Part shown: piece after piece, positions 20,914-30,124 of the stretch
How positions within the stretch are numbered: position 1 is the first letter of the stretch
Layout of the letters: each line of letters begins with the position of its first letter
Assembly: GCF_001703635.1 (NCBI RefSeq)
Contig: NZ_LQZT01000005.1
Location: forward strand, 42,863-106,862
DNA: 64,000 nt
From: Parahoeflea olei
GTDB taxonomy: Bacteria > Pseudomonadota > Alphaproteobacteria > Rhizobiales > Rhizobiaceae
Direction of reading: 5' to 3'
The notes under the pieces: model-generated
The model's database searches: none
What the model was told of the DNA's origin: nothing
The model's input: the letters and a program-made list of their open reading frames with translations, nothing else
Position numbers and translations under genes: made by a program

Positions 20914-22659
20914 TCAGTAGGTCAATGACAATTCCTGTGTACCATTTCCGAATTCCGGCTTGACCCCAAGGAAGCCCGCCGAGCGACGAATGATCGCACC
21001 GACCGTGGGCGCGGCGTTGAGGCCGGCGGTGGCCGAGGATTTCCCTTCCTCGGGCTTCGGCTCGTCAATCACCACCAGCACCACATAGTCGGGATGATCG
21101 ATCGGGAAGGAGGCCAGGAAGGCGTTGAAGCGCACCGACGAATTGTAGCGGCCGTTGACCACCTTTTCGGCCGTGCCGGTCTTGCCGCCGACACGGAAAC
21201 CCTCGACTGCCGCGCGCGAACCGGAACCTCCGGTGCCCTTGGTGGCGTTGAGCTTCATCAGGTAGCGCATGCTGTCGCTGGTCGACGGCTCGATGACCCT
21301 GACCGCCAGCTTGTCGGCCTCTTCGGCGGTCCTCGGCAGGAAAGTGGGCTCGATCAGCTTGCCGCCGTTCATCAGTGCCGCCGCGGCGACCGCGGTCTGC
21401 AGCGGCGTGGTGGCAACGCCGTGGCCGAAGGAGATGGTGATCGAGTTGATCTTCTTCCATTCCGCCGGCTGGCTCGGCATGGCCACTTCCGGCAGTTCGG
21501 TCTGCATGCGCGTGAGCAGGCCGAGCCGCGTCAGGAACTCCTTGTGGCCTTCGATGCCGACGAGGTCGGCCATCCGGGCGGTACCGATATTGGACGAGTA
21601 GATGAAGATCTCGGGAACGGTGAGGACCCGGTTCTTGCCGTGGAAATCGCGGATGGTGAAGCCGCCGATGCGGATCGAGCCGCGCGCGTCGAACGAGTCG
21701 GTCATCTTCACCTTGCCCGAGTCGAGCGCCATCGCGGTGGTGAAAGCCTTGAAGGTCGAGCCCATTTCATAGGTGCCCGCCGACATCCGGTTGAGCCGGT
21801 CCTTCTGCAGCGCTTCGACCGGGTTGTTGGGGTCGTAATCCGGAAGCGAGGACATGCCGACGACCTCGCCGGTATGCACGTTGAGCACCACGCCGGCGGC
21901 CGCGATCGCCTTGTAGCGGTCCATGGCGGCGGCAAGCTCGTCGCGCAGCACATGCTGGACGCGAAGGTCGAGCGACAGCCGCACCGGCTTCAAATCCTCG
22001 TTGACGGTCATGCCCGCCGCGGCGAGATCGCCGAGCCCCTGGCCGTCGACATATTTTTCCATGCCGGCGATGCCGCGGTTGTCGATATTGACGTGGCCGA
22101 CCACATGCGAGGCGGTGGGGCCGCCGGGATAGAACCGCCGGGTTTCCGGCCGGAAGCCGATGCCCGGGATGCCGAGCGCCAGGATCTGGCTCTGCTGCTT
22201 GGGGGTCAACTGGCGGCGGAGCCATTGGAATTTCGATTTCGACGACAGCTTGCGGTGGATGCCGCGCATGTCGAGATCGGGCAGCACGGTGGCGAGCAGC
22301 TCGACCGCCTCGTCGGCATCGATGATCTTGTTGGGCTCGGCAAACAGCGAGACGGTACGGATGTCGGTCGCCAGCACCTCGCCGTTGCGGTCGAGCAGGT
22401 CGGGACGCGAGACCAGCAACTGGTCGGGGCGCCCGATCGACGACACGGTTTCGGGCGAGCGCAGCCCGTATTCCACCAGCCGTCCGCCGAGCAGGGCGTA
22501 GAACACCCCGAAACAGGCGATGGCGATCACCATGCGGTTCTTGGCCTGGGCGTCCTGTGCCTTGCGCAGCCCTTCGAATTCACGCGGCCCCGGACCATAG
22601 CCGCCGCTGGGACGGGAAGTGGCGTGCCGACCGGGCAGGATGCGTCTCAACAGGCTCAT
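20914..22659 (-). CDS. ftsI: Septal transpeptidase FtsI (PBP3)
   Basis: Class B penicillin-binding protein that crosslinks septal peptidoglycan. It has 581 residues. A cytoplasmic N-terminus is followed by one membrane segment (NRMVIAIACFGVFYALLGG), the dimerisation domain (SRPDLLDRNGEVLATDIRTV), then the transpeptidase domain: catalytic SxxK in YEMGSTFKAFTTAMALD, SSN in IYSSNIGTARMAD and KTG in RVGGKTGTAEKVVNG. It overlaps the ftsL stop by 4 bp. Confidence 0.97.
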   Translation of the reverse strand: MSLLRRILPGRHATSRPSGGYGPGPREFEGLRKAQDAQAKNRMVIAIACFGVFYALLGGRLVEYGLRSPETVSSIGRPDQLLVSRPDLLDRNGEVLATDIRTVSLFAEPNKIIDADEAVELLATVLPDLDMRGIHRKLSSKSKFQWLRRQLTPKQQSQILALGIPGIGFRPETRRFYPGGPTASHVVGHVNIDNRGIAGMEKYVDGQGLGDLAAAGMTVNEDLKPVRLSLDLRVQHVLRDELAAAMDRYKAIAAAGVVLNVHTGEVVGMSSLPDYDPNNPVEALQKDRLNRMSAGTYEMGSTFKAFTTAMALDSGKVKMTDSFDARGSIRIGGFTIRDFHGKNRVLTVPEIFIYSSNIGTARMADLVGIEGHKEFLTRLGLLTRMQTELPEVAMPSQPAEWKKINSITISFGHGVATTPLQTAVAAAALMNGGKLIEPTFLPRTAEEADKLAVRVIEPSTSDSMRYLMKLNATKGTGGSGSRAAVEGFRVGGKTGTAEKVVNGRYNSSVRFNAFLASFPIDHPDYVVLVVIDEPKPEEGKSSATAGLNAAPTVGAIIRRSAGFLGVKPEFGNGTQELSLTY

Positions 22660-23012
22660 GGCTGCACCGATCCCGTGGTGAGGGTGGCGTCGGTCTCGCC
22701 TTCGGCGATCTTCGGCGCGAAATCGCTGGCAAAGCCCGGCAATTCATCGGGCTGGGCCATCTGCGTGGCGTCGATCGGCTTCAATCCCAGCTCCGCCTCG
22801 AAGGCGGTCGACAGGCGCTGCAGCCGCGAGGGCTGGTTCAGGAGGCTCCAGTCGGCCTCCAGCAGATCGATGGTTTCTTCCTGCAGCTTGATCTTGGCCT
22901 GCAGGTCGGCGACTTCCTCAAGCTTGATCTCGGCGGCATGCTTGATCTGGTAGGTGACGGTGGCGGCTGCGATCATCGCGCCGACAAGCACCAAATCGAG
23001 TGTTCGCAGCAT
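22656..23012 (-). CDS. ftsL: Cell division protein FtsL
   Basis: Small bitopic divisome protein. It has 118 residues: one N-terminal membrane segment (LDLVLVGAMIAAATVTYQIK), then a coiled coil (EIKLEEVADLQAKIKLQEET), then LLEADWSLLNQPSRLQRLST, which is well conserved among alphaproteobacterial FtsL proteins. Assigned from that pattern and from its place between rsmH and ftsI, with a 4-bp ftsI overlap. Confidence 0.92.
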   Translation of the reverse strand: MLRTLDLVLVGAMIAAATVTYQIKHAAEIKLEEVADLQAKIKLQEETIDLLEADWSLLNQPSRLQRLSTAFEAELGLKPIDATQMAQPDELPGFASDFAPKIAEGETDATLTTGSVQP

Positions 23013-23015
23013 GGC

Positions 23016-24041
23016 TTAGCCTCCTAGCGCCGACAGCGCGGCAAGCGTGGGAACGGGAAGGATATCGTCGTCGGCCTTGCCGGCGGGGGCCGCGGTGCGC
23101 AGGCCGGCCCGGAGCTTGGCCGAGCGGGCGCGCGGATTGGCGGCGCATTCGGCCTCGCCCGCCGTCACCGGCTGCTTGCCGATCGGCGTGAAGCCGGCCG
23201 CGCGCTCCTCTGCCATCGGCAGGTGCCGCGAGCCGGTGGCCTTGCCGGCACGATCCTGGAAGAAGCGCTTGACGATGCGGTCCTCGAGCGAATGGAAGCT
23301 CACCACCACCAGCCGGCCGCCGGGCTTGAGCGCGCGCTCGGCTGAGAACAGCGTGCGCGCCAGCTCGCCCAGCTCGTCGTTGACATAGGTTCTGAGCGCC
23401 TGGAACACGCGCGTGGCCGGATGGATCTTGTCCTGCGGCCGGCGCGGCGAGACCTTCTCGATCAGGCCCGCCAGTTGCCGGGTGGTGGAGAACGGGGCCT
23501 TGGCGCGCTCGGCCTCGATCGCGCGGGCGATGCGGCCGGCATGGCGCTCCTCGCCGAGAATGCCGAAAATCCGCGTCAGGTCCGAGGCCTTGGCGCGGTT
23601 GACGACATCGGCGGCGCTGACGCCGGATTGCGCCATGCGCATGTCGAGCGGGCCGTCGCGCATGAAGGAGAAGCCGCGTTCGGCCTCGTCGATCTGCATC
23701 GAGGAGACGCCGATATCGAGCACCACGCCGTCGAGGCTCGCCTCCTCGACATGGTCGAGCAGTTGCGAAAAACGGGCATGGATCAGCGTGAGCTTGCCGC
23801 CGGAGGCGTCGACGAGTGCGGCGCCGGCGGCGATGGCGTCGGGATCGCGGTCGAAGGCGATGACGCGGGCCCCTGCACCGAGGATGGCCGTCGTGTAGCC
23901 GCCGGCTCCGAAGGTGCCGTCAACGATCGTCTCGCCCGGGGCGGGCGCAAGCGCATCGATGACCTCATGGAGAAGAACCGGAATGTGGCGGACAGGTCCG
24001 CCTTGGGCGTCAGTCGCACCGTCGCCCATGTCCGCCGCCAT
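23016..24041 (-). CDS. rsmH: 16S rRNA (cytosine1402-N4)-methyltransferase RsmH
   Basis: Methylates C1402 of 16S rRNA (formerly MraW). It has 341 residues from ATG at 24041. It begins [20 protein letters not shown], with the SAM-binding [19 protein letters not shown] and [11 protein letters not shown], then [31 protein letters not shown] and [19 protein letters not shown]. The frame is open far upstream through mraZ, but that part is out of the mraZ frame and meaningless. ATG at 24029 is a slightly shorter option. It follows mraZ after 26 bp. Confidence 0.97.
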   Translation of the reverse strand: MAADMGDGATDAQGGPVRHIPVLLHEVIDALAPAPGETIVDGTFGAGGYTTAILGAGARVIAFDRDPDAIAAGAALVDASGGKLTLIHARFSQLLDHVEEASLDGVVLDIGVSSMQIDEAERGFSFMRDGPLDMRMAQSGVSAADVVNRAKASDLTRIFGILGEERHAGRIARAIEAERAKAPFSTTRQLAGLIEKVSPRRPQDKIHPATRVFQALRTYVNDELGELARTLFSAERALKPGGRLVVVSFHSLEDRIVKRFFQDRAGKATGSRHLPMAEERAAGFTPIGKQPVTAGEAECAANPRARSAKLRAGLRTAAPAGKADDDILPVPTLAALSALGG

Positions 24042-24067
24042 TCCGTTTCTCCATCCATTGCGAACGG

Positions 24068-24496
24068 TCAGGAAGCGGCCGTTCGTTCCTTCCGGGCCTG
24101 CGACTGCATTTCCTCGAATGCCGTCGGCTCCCAGAGCTGAAAATGATCCCCCCGCCCCGCGAACGTCACCCGGTCGGTGATGCCCGTGAAATCGCGGATG
24201 AAATCCGTCACCAGAAGCCGGCCCTCGCCATCCAGCTTCATGAACACGCCGCCGCCGTGAATGAGCAGCGACATCTTGTTGGCCTCGGGCGAAAACGGAT
24301 CCTGCGACCCGATCATCCGCTCGAAGCGGTCGAGCACGTCCGGACCGGCCATCGAGACCGCCGGAAACACGAAATCCTGCCAGGCATAGAGCTCGTCCAC
24401 CGCCGCGCGCGCCAGCACCGTGCGAAACATCGAGGGCACGGACACGCGCCCCTTCGCATCGATCCTGTTTGTCGCATGCGACAGGAACCGGTTCAT
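24068..24496 (-). CDS. mraZ: Transcriptional regulator MraZ
   Basis: AbrB-like DNA-binding protein that represses the dcw operon in the species studied. It has 142 residues from ATG at 24496 (a GTG directly before it is possible). Two SpoVT-AbrB domains carry the DxxxR motifs: [10 protein letters not shown] near the N-terminus and [11 protein letters not shown] in the middle. It is first in the operon, and the TGGG array at 24665-24706 upstream is its likely target. Confidence 0.96.
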   Translation of the reverse strand: MNRFLSHATNRIDAKGRVSVPSMFRTVLARAAVDELYAWQDFVFPAVSMAGPDVLDRFERMIGSQDPFSPEANKMSLLIHGGGVFMKLDGEGRLLVTDFIRDFTGITDRVTFAGRGDHFQLWEPTAFEEMQSQARKERTAAS

Positions 24497-24664
24497 CACG
24501 CTCTACCGCCGTTTCCGCCCGCTGACGCCATGCCATCCCTTCCCCGTCCTGCCGCCACATTTTCGCGCAAGGGCTCCCAAAGGCAGCGACAACCGCCTTT
24601 GCGGGTCCGGCGCGGAACCGCGGTCCAAAAGAAGATGAAACGGCGGATGCCCGCCTGCTGTTCT

Positions 24665-24706
24665 TGGGCATTTGGGATATCATGGGCCAATATGGGCGTC
24701 AATGGG
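24665..24706 (-). promoter_or_regulatory. MraZ-box array (TGGG repeats)
   Basis: TGGG occurs at 24673, 24683, 24693 and 24703, exactly 10 bp apart, with a fifth at 24665 out of register by 2 bp. This matches the known MraZ operator pattern of TGGGN repeats with 5-nt spacers. The TGGG sequence is on the plus strand, opposite to mraZ transcription. It overlaps the candidate mraZ promoter, which fits autorepression. Confidence 0.75.
24674..24702 (-). promoter_or_regulatory. Candidate sigma-70 promoter of the mraZ-murB operon
   Basis: On the minus strand TTGACG (24697-24702), a 17-bp spacer and TATCCC (24674-24679) stand about 180 bp upstream of mraZ. The MraZ boxes run through both hexamers. 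A second TTGACG at 24749-24754 lacks a good -10. Inferred by eye. Confidence 0.5.
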
Positions 24707-24756
24707 AACAGCTCCCATCTCGACCGCGAGAATGCTCCGTTAATACCTCGTCAAGA

Positions 24757-24771
24757 TTAACGAAGGGTTAG
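24757..24771 (+). promoter_or_regulatory. CtrA-like box TTAA-N7-TTAG upstream of mraZ
   Basis: TTAACGAAGGGTTAG has the same form as the site at 2069-2083 and one mismatch to TTAA-N7-TTAA. It lies about 55 bp upstream of the mraZ promoter -35 and 90 bp before the divergent PLP-enzyme gene, so it could serve either. Confidence 0.35.
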
Positions 24772-24860
24772 GAATGATGGATGAAAACTGAAGCTCTGGC
24801 GGTTGCGGCGCCCGGCCGGCGCATCCCAAACTCGGCCCGACGAATCGGAGCGCACCGCCC

Positions 24861-25907
24861 ATGCAGAAGCTTTCCTTTGACGACGACCCCTCGCCCGCCG
24901 AGACCTTGCGCGCGCTTGCGGCCTTCGCGGGATCGTCCCCGGCCGACAAATACATGTCCGGAGAGCTGTTCGACCGGCTCCACGGAAGGCTCCGCGACCT
25001 GCTCGGCAAACCGGCCGCGCTGTTTGTTCCGAGCGGCAAGATGGCGCAGATGATGGCGTTGAAAACCCATGCCGAACGCGCCGGCTGCAGCCGCATCGCA
25101 CTGCATCCGCGCTCCCACATGGAGGAATACGAGGCCCGCGCCTACCATGAGCTGTGGGGCCTGGGCGCGGTCCAGCTCGGCGGCTACGACCGGCTGCCGA
25201 CCGCCGCCGATCTCGACGCGATCCGCGAGCCTCTGGGCGCGATCGTGGTGGAACTGCCGCTGCGGCGGCTCGGCTGCCTGCTGCCAGAATGGGAGGACCT
25301 GCGCGCGCTGGCCGGGCTTGCGCGCGAGCGCGGCATCGCGGTTCATCTCGACGGCGCGCGGATCTGGGAAAGCCAGCCCTTCTATGGGCGGCCGCTCGCC
25401 GAGATCGCGGCCCTGTTCGACAGCGTCTATGTGGCTTTCGACAAGGGCCTCGGCGGGCTTTCGGGCGGCGCGCTCTTGGGCGAAGCATCGGTCCTTGACC
25501 AGGCGACGATCTGGCAGCGGCGCGCGGGCGGCCGGGCGCTGCGCAGCTTCCCCACCCTGCTCTCGGCATTGAAGGGGCTTGAGGAGCGGCTGCCGCTGAT
25601 GCCGGATTTTCACGGCAAGGCGGCTGAATTGGCCAACCGCTTCGCGGGCCTGCCCGGCGTCAGCGTCTCGCCGAACCCGCCGCATGCCAATGCGTTTTAC
25701 GTGAGCGTCAATGGCGACCGCAGCAAGGCTTCCGGGGCCCGGGACGCGGCCGCCGCAGAGACCGGGCTCTGGCTGTTCGACGAGCTGATCGACAGCGTCG
25801 ACCAGTCGGTCACCCGCTTCGAGGTGACCATCCGCGGTGCGGGCCTTGCGGTCTCTTCGGATCTGGCCGAGGCGGCCCTGCGCCGCTTTTTGGCGGGGCT
25901 GCGCTGA
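24861..25907 (+). CDS. Threonine-aldolase-like PLP enzyme (beta-eliminating lyase family)
   Basis: Fold-type I PLP enzyme of 348 residues, probably cytoplasmic. The lyase family pattern is visible: YMSGELFDRLHGRLRDLLGK, ALFVPSGKMAQMMAL, the cofactor Asp in VHLDGARIWESQ near residue 164, and the PLP lysine near residue 195 in YVAFDKGLGGLSGGALLG. True low-specificity threonine aldolases have a similar SKGLGAPVGS loop, so the substrate is an L-threonine-like beta-hydroxy amino acid at best guess. It stands alone, divergent from mraZ, with a 360-bp shared upstream region. Confidence 0.85.
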   Translation: MQKLSFDDDPSPAETLRALAAFAGSSPADKYMSGELFDRLHGRLRDLLGKPAALFVPSGKMAQMMALKTHAERAGCSRIALHPRSHMEEYEARAYHELWGLGAVQLGGYDRLPTAADLDAIREPLGAIVVELPLRRLGCLLPEWEDLRALAGLARERGIAVHLDGARIWESQPFYGRPLAEIAALFDSVYVAFDKGLGGLSGGALLGEASVLDQATIWQRRAGGRALRSFPTLLSALKGLEERLPLMPDFHGKAAELANRFAGLPGVSVSPNPPHANAFYVSVNGDRSKASGARDAAAAETGLWLFDELIDSVDQSVTRFEVTIRGAGLAVSSDLAEAALRRFLAGLR

Positions 25908-26111
25908 CCGGTCGCTCGCCGCGCCGATTGCCGCGCGCGCCAGGCCGTGGTAAATCCCGCGTCACGGTCGGCAGTCACCGAGGCGTCGCTGTCCCTTCAA
26001 GGGAAGCTAAACCTGCCATCTGATCGGAACCCCTGGTTTGTTTTCATCCAGTGTCCGCATCGCCAAGCCAGCGACCAGCGATCTGTTTCGCGGACACGCC
26101 ATGGATGTGAC

Positions 26112-26687
26112 ATGTCCAATGAAATGATTCCGCTTGTGGTGGAGGATGTCTCCCCCTTTGCCCGCGCGCTTGCCCGCCAGATCGGGTCGAGCAGCGAACC
26201 GCCGTCCCACCTCGCCCTCATGAACATGGTCTCCCGCGCCGCGGGTTTCCGCAATTTCCAGCACCTGCGCGCAGCCCGGCGCGCGGGCGAGCGGCTGGCC
26301 AACCAGCCGGAGGCCGCCCCCGTCGATCACCTCTTGGTCGAGCGCACGCTCCACCAGTTCGACAGTGACGGAAGGCTCAGGCAATGGCCGTCGCGCCGCA
26401 CTGTCCAGGACCTGTGCCTGTGGGCGCTCTGGGCGGCGCTGCCGGCGCGGAAGCTGATGAATGAGCGCGAGGTCAACACGAGGCTGCGCGCGGCCCACCT
26501 GTTCGACGATCCCGCGATCCTGCGCCGGACCATGGTCACGCTCGGGATGCTCACCCGCAACCCCGACGGCACGGATTATTGCCGGCGCGAGCTCACCCCG
26601 CCGGCAGAGGCCCGGGCACTGATCGCCCTCATCGGAAAGCGCTGGCGCAGCCGCGACGCGGCTTCCGGCACCGGGGCGCCAGCCTGA
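26112..26687 (+). CDS. DUF2087 domain protein
   Basis: It has 191 residues from ATG at 26112. The C-terminal half matches the DUF2087 pattern: QFDSDGRLRQWPSRRTVQDL, LWALWAALPARKLMNEREVN and TMVTLGMLTRNPDGTDYCRR, a small winged-helix-like fold with no known biochemical role. The N-terminal half (PSHLALMNMVSRAAGFRNFQ) is a helical part seen in some members. The frame is open 55 codons upstream of 26112, but that stretch is low in family features. No signal or membrane segment. It is convergent with the TetR gene. Confidence 0.75.
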   Translation: MSNEMIPLVVEDVSPFARALARQIGSSSEPPSHLALMNMVSRAAGFRNFQHLRAARRAGERLANQPEAAPVDHLLVERTLHQFDSDGRLRQWPSRRTVQDLCLWALWAALPARKLMNEREVNTRLRAAHLFDDPAILRRTMVTLGMLTRNPDGTDYCRRELTPPAEARALIALIGKRWRSRDAASGTGAPA

Positions 26688-26699
26688 CGGCGGTCGTTC

Positions 26700-27272
26700 T
26701 CACGCCTCGCCGAGCATCTTCAGTGTGGCCTGTTTCAGCACCGCAAGCAGGCGACCCAAATGGTCGGAATCAAGGGCGGTGAACTTGAACCCGGTCGAGC
26801 TTCGATAGACGAACTCGGCCAGGTCCCGGGGCGTGGCTCCGGACGCGGACAGAACCTTTTCGTAGGGCGCGAACAGCCCCGCGAGAAGGTCGATCTTGCC
26901 TTGCTCGGCCGTCCCGCCACCGGCCTCCCCCGTCGCCGGGTTGCCGCCGAGCACTGCCATCAACTCTCCGGAATCGGGCATCTGCCGGGTCTGCTCGAAA
27001 AACTGCACGATGGCCCGGTCGAAAAAGATGTCGAGCCGGTCGCCGGTCGAGTCCGCCTTCTTCCAGGCCGCACTGACCTCGCCGACAACCTTTTCGGTGA
27101 CCAGCCTGAGCGCAGCATCGATGATCTCCCCCTTGCCGGAATAGCGCGCATAGAGCGTCTGCCGGGAGACCCCTGCATGGTCGGCGATATCGCCCATGGT
27201 CGCCTTGCGCACGCCATAGCGGGCAAACACCGCGATGGCGGCCTCGAGAATGCGGTGGTCCTTGTCATCCAT
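26700..27272 (-). CDS. TetR family regulator
   Basis: 190 residues from ATG at 27272. The N-terminal HTH reads RILEAAIAVFARYGVRKATM followed by IADHAGVSRQTLYARYSGKG, the standard TetR domain. The C-terminal ligand domain (FFDRAIVQFFEQTRQMPDSG) is of unknown specificity. A TTG three codons upstream is also in frame. It is divergent from the molybdenum hydroxylase operon, and an inverted repeat lies over the operon promoter, so it very likely represses that operon and itself. Confidence 0.92.
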   Translation of the reverse strand: MDDKDHRILEAAIAVFARYGVRKATMGDIADHAGVSRQTLYARYSGKGEIIDAALRLVTEKVVGEVSAAWKKADSTGDRLDIFFDRAIVQFFEQTRQMPDSGELMAVLGGNPATGEAGGGTAEQGKIDLLAGLFAPYEKVLSASGATPRDLAEFVYRSSTGFKFTALDSDHLGRLLAVLKQATLKMLGEA

Positions 27273-27274
27273 GT

Positions 27275-27307
27275 ATGACAACTTGACAAATTATGTCATT
27301 TTGTCAA
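27275..27307. promoter_or_regulatory. TetR operator
   Basis: Two nested inverted repeats: TTGACAAA (27283-27290) with TTTGTCAA (27300-27307), 9-bp spacer; and ATGACA (27275-27280) with TGTCAT (27294-27299). They overlap the start of the TetR gene and the promoter of the divergent operon. Confidence 0.7.
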
Positions 27308-27311
27308 TTCT
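27283..27311 (+). promoter_or_regulatory. Promoter of the molybdenum hydroxylase operon
   Basis: TTGACA (27283-27288) is a perfect -35, with a 17-bp spacer and AATTCT (27306-27311) as a weak -10. The TetR operator fills the spacer, the classic layout for repression. The start codon is 100 bp downstream. Confidence 0.55.
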
Positions 27312-27410
27312 TGAATTGCGCCCCGTGCGCGGTAGATGTCGTCGTCACGGCTCCGGCCAGGGACGGACGCCCATCCGGACGAACCCCGGAAATGCGGAAG
27401 AGGTATTTGC

Positions 27411-27869
27411 ATGAGACTGACGGTCAACGGACAGACCCATGAGGTCGATGTCGAGCCCGAGATGCCGCTTCTCTGGGTGCTCCGCGACGAACTCGGCATC
27501 ACCGGCGTCAAATATGGCTGCGGCATCGCCCAGTGCGGCGCCTGCACGGTGCATGTCGATGGCGCCGCGGTGCGCTCTTGCCAGCTTCCCGTGGGCGAAC
27601 TGACCGGTGAGGTCACCACCATCGAGGGGCTCGGCCAGCCCGGTGCGCTGCATGCGGTGCAACAGGCCTGGATCGAGCACCAGGTGGCCCAGTGCGGCTA
27701 TTGCCAGTCGGGCCAGATCATGGCGGCGGCTGCCTTTCTCGCTCTCAACCCCGAGCCCACCGACCAGGACATCGACGCCGTCATGAGCGCGAACCTCTGC
27801 CGCTGCGGCACCTATCCGCGCATCCGCGCGGCCATCAAGTCGGCCGCGGCAACGATGCGGAGCGCATGA
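27411..27869 (+). CDS. Isoquinoline 1-oxidoreductase-type [2Fe-2S] subunit
   Basis: Small electron-transfer subunit of a molybdenum hydroxylase of the xanthine dehydrogenase/aldehyde oxidase family. It has 152 residues from ATG at 27411. The plant-type ferredoxin cluster ligands are Cys37, Cys42, Cys45 and Cys57 ([17 protein letters not shown]), and the second cluster uses Cys95, Cys98, Cys130 and Cys132 ([24 protein letters not shown]). There is no signal peptide, so if the large subunit is Tat-exported this one is presumably carried along folded. It lies 1 bp before the large subunit gene. Confidence 0.93.
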   Translation: MRLTVNGQTHEVDVEPEMPLLWVLRDELGITGVKYGCGIAQCGACTVHVDGAAVRSCQLPVGELTGEVTTIEGLGQPGALHAVQQAWIEHQVAQCGYCQSGQIMAAAAFLALNPEPTDQDIDAVMSANLCRCGTYPRIRAAIKSAAATMRSA

Positions 27870-27870
27870 C

Positions 27871-30114
27871 ATGGGACGTCTGAAAACCATCACCCGCCGC
27901 ACCTTCCTGATCGGCTCGGTCGCGGTCGCCGGCGGCGTCGCCTTCGGCGCCTACACGGTCGCCAAGCCGCATGACAACCCTCTGCTCACAGGGCTCGGCG
28001 ACGGCGAGGCGGCGATCACGCCCTATGTGCGCATCGACGCCGAGGGCGTGACGCTGATCACGCCGCGCGCCGATCTCGGCCAGGGCGCCTATTCGGTGCA
28101 GGCGGCGCTGATCGCCGAAGAACTCGATGTCGAACTCGACCAGATCCGCGTCGATCCCGGCCCGCCCTCGCCCGCCTACTGGAACACCGCCTTCGCCGAC
28201 GAGGCCGCGGCCTTCATGGCGCCCGGCGGCGGGCTTGGCGAGTCGCTCGCCTATGGCGCGATCTCGGCGGCCATCAAGACCTTCGGCGTGCAGATCACCG
28301 GCGGTTCGACCACCGTGCCCGACGGCTTCGTCAAGCTGCGCGAGGCAGGCGCGGTGGCGCGCGAGACGCTGAAACTGGCGGCGGCGGAAAAATCCGGCAT
28401 TGCGATAACTGACCTCAGGACCGAAGCCGGCCGGGTGCTGCTGCCAGACGGCACCGAGCTGAGCTACGCGGAACTGGCCCCGCTCGCAGCGCGCATCACC
28501 CCGCCGCAGGATGTGCCCTTGCGCGACCCGTCCGGGTGGCGGCTGATCGGCAAGCCGATGCAGCGCATCGACATCGTCGCCAAGTCGACCGGGGCGATGA
28601 AATACGGCATCGACATCGCCGTCGAGGGCATGCTGCATGCGGCGATCGTGCTCAACCCCGCGCAAGGCGGTGCCCTCAACGGCTTTGACGCCACGGAGGC
28701 GCTGAAGATGCGCGGCGTTAGCGACGTGGTCGAAGTCACCGGCGGCGTCGCCGTCGTCGCCGACAACACCTGGCGCGCCTTCGAGGCGGCCCGCAAGATC
28801 AGCTTCGACTGGGGGCCGGCGGCGTTTCCCGCGACCATGGACGAGCACTGGCAGGCGCTTGCCGACAGCTTTACCGAGGAGTTGCGCGACAGCCGCGTGC
28901 GCGACGACGGCAATGTCGAATTCGCCTTCGCGGAGATGCCGGGCCTGATCAAGGCGGAGTACCGCGCGCCCTATCTCGCGCATGCGCCGCTTGAGCCGAT
29001 CAGCGCCATCGTCCGCGTCGATGACGACCGGGCCGAGGTGTGGACCGGAACCCAGATCCCGCGCTTCGTCCAGTCCAATGTCGCGCGGCTCGCGGGCCTC
29101 GACACCGAACGGGTCAAGGTCAATGTGCTCGTCATGGGCGGCAGCTTCGGCCACCGGCTCGAGGACGAGGTGGTCAAGCGCGCGACCGAGGTGGCGCTCC
29201 TGTTCAGGGGCACGCCGATAAAGCTCACCTATTCGCGCGAGCAGGACATGACCCATGATTTCCCGCGCCAGATCGCCATGGCGCGGATGCGCGGCACGGT
29301 CCGCAATGGCCAGGTCGACAGCTACGAGCTTGGCATCGCCATGCCGTCCGTGATCGCCTCGCAGATGGGACGCCAGAGCCTGCCCGGCACCGGTCCCGAC
29401 AGCCAGATCGTCGCCGGCGCCTGGGACCAGCCCTTCGCCATCCCCAACCACCGCGTCACCGGCTACCGGGCGCGGGAACTGGCGCCGATCAGCTCCTGGC
29501 GCTCCGTCGGTGCCTCCTCGAACGGCTTCTTCTACAATCTCGGCCTCGACGAACTGATCCATGCCGCCGGCGCCGATCCGATGGCCGAACGCATCCGGCT
29601 CTGCAGCAACGACGAGGCGCGCAAGGTGCTCGAGACGGTGGCGGAGATGTCGAACTGGGGCAGCGATGCGGGCGAAGGCCGCGGCCGCGGCGTGGCCTTC
29701 ACCCGCTCCTTCGGGGTGGAGTGCGCGATGGTGGTGGAAGTGGCCGCCACCGAGGGCGGTATCCGCATCGAGAAAGTGTTCGTCGCCGCCGAAGTCGGCA
29801 CCGTGATCGACCCGGTCAATTTCGACAATCTGGTCAAGGGCGGCGTGATCTTCGGCCTCGGCCACGCCATGAATTGCGAGATCACCTACACCGACGGCAT
29901 TGCCGACCAGGACAATTACCACGCCTTCGAGGGCATGCGGATGTACCAGTGCCCGGAGATAGAGGTGCGCGGGCTCGAAAACGGCGAGCGCGTGCGCGGC
30001 ATCGGCGAACCGCCGGTGCCACCGACCGCACCCGCGCTTGCCGGCGCGATCTTTGCCGCAACCGGCAAGCGCCTGCGCGAGATGCCGTTCAACAAGCACG
30101 TCGATTTCGTCTGA
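27871..30114 (+). CDS. Molybdopterin-binding subunit, isoquinoline 1-oxidoreductase/aldehyde dehydrogenase type
   Basis: Catalytic subunit, 747 residues. It begins with a twin-arginine signal TRRTFLIGSVAVAGGVAFGA, indicating Tat export. The hammerhead aldehyde oxidase domain starts near STGAMKYGIDIAVEGMLHAA, and the molybdopterin regions include MGGSFGHRLEDEVVKRATEV and SWRSVGASSNGFFYNLGLDE. The likely catalytic Glu is in RGIGEPPVPPTAPALAGAIF near residue 713. The family oxidises aromatic N-heterocycles or aldehydes by hydroxylation; the actual substrate cannot be read from sequence. The partner genes supply the [2Fe-2S] subunit and a c-type cytochrome acceptor. Confidence 0.93.
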   Translation: MGRLKTITRRTFLIGSVAVAGGVAFGAYTVAKPHDNPLLTGLGDGEAAITPYVRIDAEGVTLITPRADLGQGAYSVQAALIAEELDVELDQIRVDPGPPSPAYWNTAFADEAAAFMAPGGGLGESLAYGAISAAIKTFGVQITGGSTTVPDGFVKLREAGAVARETLKLAAAEKSGIAITDLRTEAGRVLLPDGTELSYAELAPLAARITPPQDVPLRDPSGWRLIGKPMQRIDIVAKSTGAMKYGIDIAVEGMLHAAIVLNPAQGGALNGFDATEALKMRGVSDVVEVTGGVAVVADNTWRAFEAARKISFDWGPAAFPATMDEHWQALADSFTEELRDSRVRDDGNVEFAFAEMPGLIKAEYRAPYLAHAPLEPISAIVRVDDDRAEVWTGTQIPRFVQSNVARLAGLDTERVKVNVLVMGGSFGHRLEDEVVKRATEVALLFRGTPIKLTYSREQDMTHDFPRQIAMARMRGTVRNGQVDSYELGIAMPSVIASQMGRQSLPGTGPDSQIVAGAWDQPFAIPNHRVTGYRARELAPISSWRSVGASSNGFFYNLGLDELIHAAGADPMAERIRLCSNDEARKVLETVAEMSNWGSDAGEGRGRGVAFTRSFGVECAMVVEVAATEGGIRIEKVFVAAEVGTVIDPVNFDNLVKGGVIFGLGHAMNCEITYTDGIADQDNYHAFEGMRMYQCPEIEVRGLENGERVRGIGEPPVPPTAPALAGAIFAATGKRLREMPFNKHVDFV

Positions 30115-30124
30115 GGAGCGCCCC

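Noticed and set aside
24042..24683. Upstream extension of the rsmH frame across mraZ
   Set aside because: It is out of frame with mraZ and shows no methyltransferase features.
26051..26097. GTGTCCGC / GCGGACAC inverted repeat upstream of the DUF2087 gene
   Set aside because: The arms are short and 31 bp apart, which can easily arise by chance at this GC content.
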